64,000 nucleotides of DNA, taken from Moritella viscosa. GTDB lineage: Bacteria; Pseudomonadota; Gammaproteobacteria; Enterobacterales; Moritellaceae. The position numbers and the translations under genes are program-made. The stretch covers positions 558,001 through 622,000 of the forward strand of contig LN554852.1 in assembly GCA_000953735.1 (NCBI GenBank). Direction: 5' to 3'. Positions 58,013 to 64,000 of this stretch are shown here, in pieces (the stretch's first letter is position 1; each line of letters starts with the position of its first letter). The notes beneath the pieces are model-generated. The model saw only the letters and a list, made by a program, of their open reading frames with translations. It was not told where the DNA came from and searched no databases.

Positions 58013-58038
58013 AAAAAGCCAAGCAGATGCTTGGCTTT
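58013..58038 (-). terminator. Terminator of proS
   Basis: AAAGCCAAGC, 4-nt loop, GCTTGGCTTTTT when read on the minus strand, about 40 nt after the proS stop. Confidence 0.9.
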
Positions 58039-58078
58039 GATTGTTAACTTAACCGAAGTTAGTTCATTGCATATTAGC

Positions 58079-59800
58079 TTATGCTAGTAGGCCTTTAACG
58101 TGTGCTACGATATCAGTAACTGCAACTTCCGTTTTATCACCTGTTAGACGTAGTTTGTGGTCAACTAGACCATTCTTCAGACTACGATCGCCGATGATGA
58201 TGTTGTGTGGAATACCGATAAGTTCAGAATCCGCGAACATAACACCTGGACGCTCTTTACGATCATCAAATAGCACTTCGATACCAGCGGTTTGAAGGTC
58301 AGCGTAGATTTTCTCTGCTGCTTCTTTAACTTCTGCTGATTTGTGCATGTTCATTGGGATAATAGATACTTTGTATGGTGCGATTGACTCGTTCCAGATA
58401 ATACCGTTTTCATCGTGGTTCTGTTCGATTGCAGAAGCAACAATACGAGAAACACCAACACCATAACAACCCATTGTCATTGTTTGCTGCTTACCTTGCA
58501 TATTCAGTACGCCTGCACCCATAGATTCAGCGTATTGAGTACCAAGTTGGAAGATATGACCTACTTCGATACCACGTTTAATTGACAGTGTGCCTTTACC
58601 ACATGGGCTTGCTTCACCTTCAACCACGTTACGAATATCTGCAACTGTGTATTCTGCAATATCACGATCCCAGTTAGCGCCAGTGATGTGCTGACCATTA
58701 ACGTTAGCACCACAAACAAAGTCTGCTAGGTGTGCAGCTGAACGATCAACAACAACAGGACAGTTCAGACCTTTAGGACCGATAGAACCGGCATTGCAGT
58801 TTGCTGCTGCTTGGATTTGAGCTTCGTTAGCAAATGTTAACGGAGACGCAACGCCAGCAATTTTTTCTGCTTTTACTTCGTTTAGTTCATGGTCGCCACG
58901 TAGAACAAGTGCGATAACGCCTTGTGCTGCGCCTTCTTCAGCTTCAGCAGCAACAAGCAGTGTTTTTACTGTTTGTGTTGCGTCAACGCTTAAGAATTTA
59001 CAAACGTCTTCGATGCTGTGTGCATCTGGTGTATCAACAACTGTTAATTCTTGCGTTGCTGCAGGACGTTCGCCAGCAGGTGCTAGTGCTTCTGCTTTTT
59101 CGATGTTAGCTGCGTAATCGCTGCCGTCAGAGAATACGATATCGTCTTCGCCGCTTTCTGCAAGTACGTGGAATTCGTGAGATACAGCACCACCAATTGA
59201 ACCTGTATCAGCAAGTACAGGACGGTACTCTAGGCCAATACGCTCGAAGATATTGCAATATGCTTGATGCATTTTGTTGTACGTATCGTTTAGACATTCA
59301 TCTGATAAATGGAAAGAATAAGCATCTTTCATCAGGAATTCACGCGAACGCATCACACCGAAACGAGGACGAACTTCATCACGGAATTTAGTTTGGATTT
59401 GGTAAAGCGTCAACGGCAGTTGTTTGTAGCTGTTGATTTCTTTACGTGCGATGTCAGTGATCACTTCTTCGTGCGTTGGACCTAAAACAAAAGGACGGTT
59501 GTGGCGATCGTTAATGCGTAACAATTCTGGACCAAACTTATCGATACGGCCTGTTTCTTGCCATAAATCTGCTGGTTGAACCATTGGCATTAGAGTTTCA
59601 ACAGCACCTGCTTTGTCCATCTCTTCACGTACGATGTTTTCTACTTTGCGTAAAACTCGTAGGCCGGTCGGTAACCAAGTGTATAAGCCTGATGCCAGAC
59701 GGCGAACCATACCTGCACGAAGCATTAGCTGGTGGCTAATTACTTCAGCGTCATTTGGAGTTTCTTTCAAAGTTGAAAGCAAGTAATTGCTGCTACGCAT
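58079..59800 (-). CDS. proS: Prolyl-tRNA synthetase
   Basis: Class II synthetase, 573 residues, bacterial ProS type. Motifs: [19 protein letters not shown] at the N-terminus, [40 protein letters not shown] (motif 2), and [17 protein letters not shown] (motif 3) near 445. The editing insertion domain lies between (about 224-407, [17 protein letters not shown]...) and removes misacylated Ala. C-terminal anticodon domain: [23 protein letters not shown]. Neighbouring trmO and rcsF match the E. coli order. Confidence 0.98.
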   Translation of the reverse strand: MRSSNYLLSTLKETPNDAEVISHQLMLRAGMVRRLASGLYTWLPTGLRVLRKVENIVREEMDKAGAVETLMPMVQPADLWQETGRIDKFGPELLRINDRHNRPFVLGPTHEEVITDIARKEINSYKQLPLTLYQIQTKFRDEVRPRFGVMRSREFLMKDAYSFHLSDECLNDTYNKMHQAYCNIFERIGLEYRPVLADTGSIGGAVSHEFHVLAESGEDDIVFSDGSDYAANIEKAEALAPAGERPAATQELTVVDTPDAHSIEDVCKFLSVDATQTVKTLLVAAEAEEGAAQGVIALVLRGDHELNEVKAEKIAGVASPLTFANEAQIQAAANCNAGSIGPKGLNCPVVVDRSAAHLADFVCGANVNGQHITGANWDRDIAEYTVADIRNVVEGEASPCGKGTLSIKRGIEVGHIFQLGTQYAESMGAGVLNMQGKQQTMTMGCYGVGVSRIVASAIEQNHDENGIIWNESIAPYKVSIIPMNMHKSAEVKEAAEKIYADLQTAGIEVLFDDRKERPGVMFADSELIGIPHNIIIGDRSLKNGLVDHKLRLTGDKTEVAVTDIVAHVKGLLA

Positions 59801-59973
59801 AACGTTCCTTTATTTACTAATAAAATCGATATAATAGAGCGATTTTAACAGGGCGGCGCCTGAGTAAACAGTAAAAGTTAGTGATTAGTTTTATTTATTT
59901 TTGACTGCTGTCCTTTTATTCGTTTCTCGTAGGTCATATACTGGCAGCCAAAATTGGATTTGTGCTATTTAAA

Positions 59974-60588
59974 ATGAATAAAATACTGAGATTAGCTGCA
60001 CTTATAATGGTCAGCAGTGTATTATTTGGTTGCTCGTCACAACCTCGTAATCCGGAAAATATTTGCGATATCTTTATTGAAAAATACGATTGGTACGAAG
60101 CGGCCATTGACAGTAAAGATAAATGGGGCGTACCTGTGCATGTGCCAATGGCGATGATGTATCAAGAAAGCTCATTTAAGCATAATGCCCAGCCGCCAAT
60201 GCAGTATTGGTGGATAATTCCGACAGGACGCGCAAGTTCTGCCTATGGTTATGCCCAAGCAAAAACGGTGACTTGGGGTGATTATGTTAAGGAAACCGGA
60301 AATAGTTGGTCAAGCCGTTCTGATTTTCATGACGCCATGGATTTTATGGGATGGTTTATTAATAAATCTCAAAAAATCAATGGTATATCTAAATGGGATG
60401 CGGAGAAGCAATACTTGAATTATCACGAAGGTTGGGGTGGTTATAAGCGTAAAAGCTACAACAAAAAACCGTGGTTGAAGAAAGTGGCGAAGAAAGTAAA
60501 CCAGCGTTCGTTGAAATATGCGGGTCAGTATCGCACCTGTAAAGAAGATTTAGATTCGAACTGGTTATGGCGTCTGTTCTTCTTATAA
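59974..60588 (+). CDS. Lytic transglycosylase-like (SLT-related) lipoprotein
   Basis: 204 residues from ATG 59974; an upstream GTG at 59962 with a nearby GGA would add four, and the choice is uncertain. The leader MNKILRLAALIMVSSVLFGC ends in a lipobox (LFGC). The mature part has VPMAMMYQESSFKHNAQPP with the likely catalytic Glu, SAYGYAQAKTVTWGDY, and LNYHEGWGGYKRKSY, which resemble the ESS, GLMQ/GYAQ and NYxxG motifs of SLT lysozyme-fold enzymes. Role inferred: peptidoglycan cleavage at the outer membrane. Convergent with the acyltransferase gene. Confidence 0.78.
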   Translation: MNKILRLAALIMVSSVLFGCSSQPRNPENICDIFIEKYDWYEAAIDSKDKWGVPVHVPMAMMYQESSFKHNAQPPMQYWWIIPTGRASSAYGYAQAKTVTWGDYVKETGNSWSSRSDFHDAMDFMGWFINKSQKINGISKWDAEKQYLNYHEGWGGYKRKSYNKKPWLKKVAKKVNQRSLKYAGQYRTCKEDLDSNWLWRLFFL

Positions 60589-60613
60589 GCCTGCTTTACT
60601 TTATTATATAGAG

Positions 60614-60648
60614 AAAATTCAGACCGTCACTCGGTCTGAATTTGTTTT
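60614..60648. terminator. Bidirectional terminator containing the acyltransferase stop codon
   Basis: AATTCAGACCG, 5-nt loop TCACT, CGGTCTGAATTTGTTTT. The minus-strand stop codon of the hexapeptide acyltransferase lies in the loop. Confidence 0.8.
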
Positions 60649-61265
60649 AGCAGACTGTCTTTTTTATCCCGTCTATCACCAATTTGACGCGCGGGATTTC
60701 CAGCCATGATTGCCCATTGGGGGACATTTTTCGTTACCACACTTTGCATGCCAATCACGGCATTATCAGCGATCGTAACGCCATCGACAATCCCCACGTT
60801 AGCCCCAATCCAAACATCTTTACCTATTATCACGCCTTGAGAAGTTGAGGCTTGCTGCCAAATAACTTGGTCAGGATGCATACCGTGATTAGAGGCATGG
60901 ATACGGCAGTTGTTGGCAATTCGGGTATCATCACCAATGGTAATGCCATTTTTTCCGCCGTCTAATGAGCAACTGTGATTGATCGCAACATTATTCCCCA
61001 GTGTCATTGGCCCGTGGATAAAACTCGCAGAGGCGAAGAAACAGTTATCGCCCATGGTGATCTTACGACCGGGTTCTGCAAACATATGGCAATCGGGGGC
61101 AATAAAGCAATTGTCACCAAACTCTATGGTTTCGACCGACATAACATAAGTTTGTAGCTCGGCTTGCCACGTTCTTGCCCAGCTTAATGCTTTGGGTTTT
61201 AGTTTGTAGTATAAGCCCGGCATCCACGCTAAGCGCCGCTTGTGCTGAGCAATATAATCAATCAT
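60627..61265 (-). CDS. Hexapeptide-repeat (left-handed beta-helix) acyltransferase
   Basis: 212 residues. The beta-helix repeats run from about 48 to 195 (FGDNCFIAPDCHMFA, ITMGDNCFFASASFI, MTLGNNVAINHSC, ITIGDDTRIANNC, VIIGKDVWIGANVGIVDGVTIADNAVIGMQSVVTKNVP, AGNPARQIG). This is the maltose/galactoside O-acetyltransferase pattern with the catalytic His in the ASNHGMHPD region. The acceptor (sugar or envelope polysaccharide) is unknown. It overlaps trmO by 8 nt on the same strand, so the two are translationally coupled. Confidence 0.87.
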   Translation of the reverse strand: MIDYIAQHKRRLAWMPGLYYKLKPKALSWARTWQAELQTYVMSVETIEFGDNCFIAPDCHMFAEPGRKITMGDNCFFASASFIHGPMTLGNNVAINHSCSLDGGKNGITIGDDTRIANNCRIHASNHGMHPDQVIWQQASTSQGVIIGKDVWIGANVGIVDGVTIADNAVIGMQSVVTKNVPQWAIMAGNPARQIGDRRDKKDSLLKQIQTE

Positions 61266-62031
61266 TAGTACTTTCCGATTTAGTTTCGTTTACAGCGGTA
61301 GTGACTGTCGTAAGAGTTGGTACTGTGTCCGTTTTAATGACAGAAAATACAGTCGTAATATTATCTTCCACTGCCCAACGCACATTAAAGTCATACAACT
61401 TTACTCCGTATTCTTGGCGTGTTGTTTTATTCTTTTTATAAGCAGGACGCGGATCTTGAGTTAATACCTGCGTGATAAAGGTCTGTAATTCGGGATGCTT
61501 TTTTTTCTGCGCTGCAATTTGATTCAAGGCTTCGTCTGCAAACGTGACTGGCATATCAGCAATGGGTGCATCAGAGGCGTAACCTGCTTGGGCATCAGGT
61601 AAACTGTCAGCATAAGGCACGTAAGGTTTGATATCTAAAATCGGTGTACCATCGACCAAATCAATGCCCGATAAATTTAAAATACACTGGTTATTTTTAA
61701 TTGTAATACCATCAAGTTTTGCTACCGACAGACCTAACGGGTTAGGGCGAAATGTTGAACGGGTGGCAAAGACACCCAAGCGTTCATTACCGCCTAAACG
61801 GGGTGGACGTACTGTCGGATTCCAACCTTTATCCATGGTTTCATGGAAAGCAAAAATCAGCCATACATGGCTAAACTGTTCGAGCCCGCGTAAGGCATCT
61901 GCTTCATCAAATGGTGGGCTTAAAATGAGCTGAGCTTTAGCAGCGGAAACCAAACATGGTTGACGCGGTACGGCAAATTTTTCTTTATATGGGGTATGGA
62001 TAATCCCAACTGTTTTGAGTTCAAGTTTCAT
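61258..62031 (-). CDS. trmO: tRNA (N6-threonylcarbamoyladenosine37-N6)-methyltransferase
   Basis: TrmO/YaeB (older name TsaA): SAM-dependent N6-methylation of t6A37 in threonine tRNA. 257 residues, about 20 longer than E. coli, the extra being a Thr/Lys-rich C-terminal tail. Motifs: VGIIHTPYKEKFAVPRQP, LEQFSHVWLIFAFH, RLGVFATRSTFRPNPLGLSVAKLDGI, LDIKPYVPYADS, and DPRPAYKK near 203. It starts 2 nt after the rcsF stop and overlaps the acyltransferase, so rcsF-trmO-acyltransferase is one unit. proS-trmO-rcsF neighbours as in E. coli. Confidence 0.94.
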   Translation of the reverse strand: MKLELKTVGIIHTPYKEKFAVPRQPCLVSAAKAQLILSPPFDEADALRGLEQFSHVWLIFAFHETMDKGWNPTVRPPRLGGNERLGVFATRSTFRPNPLGLSVAKLDGITIKNNQCILNLSGIDLVDGTPILDIKPYVPYADSLPDAQAGYASDAPIADMPVTFADEALNQIAAQKKKHPELQTFITQVLTQDPRPAYKKNKTTRQEYGVKLYDFNVRWAVEDNITTVFSVIKTDTVPTLTTVTTAVNETKSESTND

Positions 62032-62033
62032 TA

Positions 62034-62420
62034 TTAACTGTCGTCATTACTGCGGTTTAAAGGATTTACATTGATCGCATCGCCATAACACACATAACTG
62101 CTAAGGCAGGCCTTAGATGCGGGTGGTGCGATACATGAACGAATAATAATACCATTGGCATGAAGCGCGGCGGCTTTACGCTTGGCGGCAATTTTCGCTT
62201 GTTTTTCTTCTGCTGGTGGCAGGTTATCGGCTGTTTGACAGCTTTCGCCTTCCACTAAACCCAGTTGTTCAACCTGATAATTTTGTAGGGTGTCAGCAGC
62301 GTAATATTCAACACCCGAAATAGAGAAGTATTCAGTGAAGTTATCTTTGTCTAAATTCGTCTGTAACGGGTATTTGCTGCAACCGCTCAGTAGTATGGTT
62401 AGTAATATTAAATATTTCAT
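62034..62420 (-). CDS. rcsF: Outer-membrane lipoprotein RcsF
   Basis: Envelope-stress sensor of the Rcs phosphorelay. 128 residues; leader MKYLILLTILLSGC with lipobox LSGC, then the RcsF core. The four conserved cysteines that form two disulfides are present (GESCQTA, IIRSCIAPP, KACLSSYVCYGD), as is a KIAAKRKAAALHANGI helix. No Rcs kinase gene lies in the window, so signalling partners are not shown. First gene of the rcsF-trmO unit. Confidence 0.87.
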   Translation of the reverse strand: MKYLILLTILLSGCSKYPLQTNLDKDNFTEYFSISGVEYYAADTLQNYQVEQLGLVEGESCQTADNLPPAEEKQAKIAAKRKAAALHANGIIIRSCIAPPASKACLSSYVCYGDAINVNPLNRSNDDS

Positions 62421-62627
62421 GGTGTTTTAATCGAGTGATATTTGGGGTTAATTATAATTCTATCACTGGCTTAAAGACATTTATTTTTAGGGTGATTACG
62501 TATTTTTACTAATTTATCGGGATAAAAATTAGCGATTAACGTGACTAATTATGGTTATTTACTAGATAGCTAGACGATTATAGTCTTAACTTATATTGGA
62601 TAGACGCCATACGAGGTAAGCAAGACG

Positions 62628-63431
62628 ATGACAAAAACGAGCTGTATTATCACTGTATTATATTCACTAAGTTTAGCCAGTATTAGTCTTTCTGCCCATG
62701 CTGGCATTGATAAAATACGTCTTACTGCAGAAGAGCGTACCTATATTTCTGCTCGCGCACCAATCAAATTATGTATTGATCCTAACTGGATGCCTTACGA
62801 AGCGTGGGATCCTAAACTTGGTTACATTGGTATTGCTGCTGATTATATAGCTGTGTTCTCGGCGATGTTAGATGTCGAATTTCAAGTACGAGAAACAAAG
62901 ACCTGGCAACAAAGTTTAGACGTTACTCGTAATGGGGGATGTGATGTATTATCTTTTCTCAACCAAACCCCAAGGCGCTCACAATGGCTAATTTTTACAG
63001 CTCCCTATGTTGAAGCTGTTGCTGCATTAGCAACTAAAAAAAATGTGCATGGTATTCGTAACTTAAAATCATTACGCGGTAAAACAGTGGCCGTGGTAGA
63101 AGGTTATGTGTATGAAGAATACCTACGTAATAACTACCCGCGCGTTATTGTTAGTCGTGTCGACAGTACAGATGATGCTCTGAGAAGAACGGCTAATGGT
63201 GAGATCGTTGCGACGATAGAATCACTTTTTGTATTGCGTTACAAAATTGCTAAACTTGGACTGAAAAATTTAACCGTATCAGGGCGAACTAAATACGTGA
63301 ATCGCTACCGTTTCGGCGTGCGTAAAGACCAAGCCATGTTACGTAAAATATTAGATAAGGCGATCATGCAAATTGAGCCGAAAGTCGAAAATAAAATTTT
63401 ACGTAAATGGAGTTTAGAGCATAACTATTAA
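62628..63431 (+). CDS. Periplasmic solute-binding protein, family 3
   Basis: 267 residues: signal peptide (to SLSAHAG near 25), then an SBP_bac_3 fold: IKLCIDPNWMPYEAWDPKLGYIGIAADYIAVFSAMLD, CDVLSFLNQTPRRSQWLIFTAPYV, LRGKTVAVVEGYVYEEYL, and GEIVATIESLFVLRYKI. A start motif YISARAPIKLC like that of periplasmic domains in sensor proteins is seen, but no transmembrane or output domain follows. There is no adjacent ABC permease, so it may be a free ligand-binding protein. Ligand unknown, possibly amino-acid-like. Confidence 0.8.
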   Translation: MTKTSCIITVLYSLSLASISLSAHAGIDKIRLTAEERTYISARAPIKLCIDPNWMPYEAWDPKLGYIGIAADYIAVFSAMLDVEFQVRETKTWQQSLDVTRNGGCDVLSFLNQTPRRSQWLIFTAPYVEAVAALATKKNVHGIRNLKSLRGKTVAVVEGYVYEEYLRNNYPRVIVSRVDSTDDALRRTANGEIVATIESLFVLRYKIAKLGLKNLTVSGRTKYVNRYRFGVRKDQAMLRKILDKAIMQIEPKVENKILRKWSLEHNY

Positions 63432-63454
63432 TGTATTGATTGGTCTTTTTAACC

Positions 63455-63943
63455 TTAGGTTAAGCTTTTTTGCCAGTAGCCTACATCGATCCATTGGTTA
63501 AATTTGTACCCAATTTTACTAAAGTGGGCACTTTTGTGCATACCGAGTTTTTCATGTAAAGCGATACTGGCGGGGTTAGGTAACGCGATACCGCCAATGA
63601 CTGTACGTACTTTGGTGTGTTGTAATTGTACAAATAAGGCTTGATATAATTGGCTTCCCCAGCCTTTTCTTGATGCATTCGGGTCGAGATAAACCGATGT
63701 TTCAACACTAAACTGATAGGCACTTCGACTTTTCCAAGGGGTTGCATACGCATAACCAAGCACAATATTGTCTTCTTCTGCAATTAGCCAAGGAAGACCT
63801 GCTGCAAGCGTTGTTTTGATTCGGTCGGCTATATCATCACTGCTTACTACTTCTTCTTCAAAAGTAATCACTGTAGTTGTGATGTAATGATTATAGATAT
63901 GGCTGATTGCCTCGGCATCCTGTTTGGTTGCTATTCTTATCAT
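63455..63943 (-). CDS. GNAT acetyltransferase (phosphinothricin/MnaT-like)
   Basis: 162 residues. IRIATKQDAEAISHIYNHYITTTVITFEEE matches the Pat/MnaT (YncA) subgroup. The acetyl-CoA loop is in DPNASRKGWGSQLYQAL, and the C-terminal GIALPNPASIALHEKLGMHKSAHFSKIGYKFNQWIDVGYWQK is typical. Family members acetylate phosphinothricin, methionine sulfone/sulfoximine or related amines; the native substrate here is unknown. Tail-to-tail with the solute-binding protein, 23 nt apart, with a TTAACCTTAGGTTAA palindrome at the junction. Confidence 0.85.
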   Translation of the reverse strand: MIRIATKQDAEAISHIYNHYITTTVITFEEEVVSSDDIADRIKTTLAAGLPWLIAEEDNIVLGYAYATPWKSRSAYQFSVETSVYLDPNASRKGWGSQLYQALFVQLQHTKVRTVIGGIALPNPASIALHEKLGMHKSAHFSKIGYKFNQWIDVGYWQKSLT

Positions 63944-64000
63944 TTTCTCTCATTTCCTTGAGTTATTATGCCTATCTCATTTTTAACTGAAATTTATTTG

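Overview
The window is an AT-rich chromosomal segment of a gammaproteobacterium. Gene order and protein similarity point to a marine Moritella/Psychromonas/Vibrio/Shewanella-type organism. Shared neighbourhoods are alaS-lysC-csrA-tRNA(Ser)-tRNA(Arg) array, yqaA/gshA/luxS, srmB next to trmN6, yjeT-purA, ispB/rplU-rpmA-obgE, and proS/trmO/rcsF. The genus is an inference from recalled similarity; no 16S rRNA lies here. Nearly everything is chromosomal core; I saw no transposase, integrase, phage gene or CRISPR array.

Layout. 1-8.5 kb: lspA (cut by the window edge), fkpB and ispH, then a type IV pilus minor-pilin operon (pilV, pilW, pilX, pilY1, pilE) with no fimU/fimT. 8.6-14.7 kb: glnB, alaS, lysC, csrA, then seven tRNA genes (Ser-GCU, five Arg-ACG, Ser-GCU). 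14.7-22.7 kb: an alpha/beta hydrolase, yqaA, an M16 peptidase lipoprotein, gshA, luxS and a DUF4136 lipoprotein. The gshA-luxS gap holds two tandem minus-strand small-RNA candidates. 22.8-25.3 kb: hupE-like, DsbA-like and DUF3500 genes. 25.6-29.6 kb: purH-purD with structured leader and intercistronic hairpins, then plsY. 29.8-36.6 kb: folB-folK, uppP, cca (its HD domain appears eroded), gspA-gspB and a flavin oxidoreductase.

36.6-37.9 kb has no convincing protein gene. It holds a CsrB-type CsrA-sequestering RNA of about 750 nt whose core is ten nearly identical 51/52-bp tandem units. Each unit carries four GGA motifs, two of them in hairpin loops. A far-upstream pair of TGTAAG half-sites fits control by a GacA/UvrY-type regulator. 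CsrA, the expected target, is encoded about 23 kb away. This array and the tandem sRNAs at gshA-luxS are the most interesting signals.

37.9-48.1 kb: srmB, a stand-alone inverse-autotransporter beta-barrel, trmN6, brnQ, yjeT-like, purA, ispB, rplU-rpmA and obgE. 48.5-58 kb: a purine permease, a zinc-responsive ArsR repressor with an HD hydrolase and a ZntA-type ATPase, a diguanylate cyclase, a Kef-type antiporter and a patatin. 58-64 kb: proS, a lytic-transglycosylase-like lipoprotein, a hexapeptide acyltransferase, trmO, rcsF, a periplasmic solute-binding protein and a GNAT acetyltransferase.

Start codons were chosen from Shine-Dalgarno spacing and family alignment from memory; where this shortens the longest reading frame, the entry says so. 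Similarity calls come from recognising sequences by eye, not from searches.
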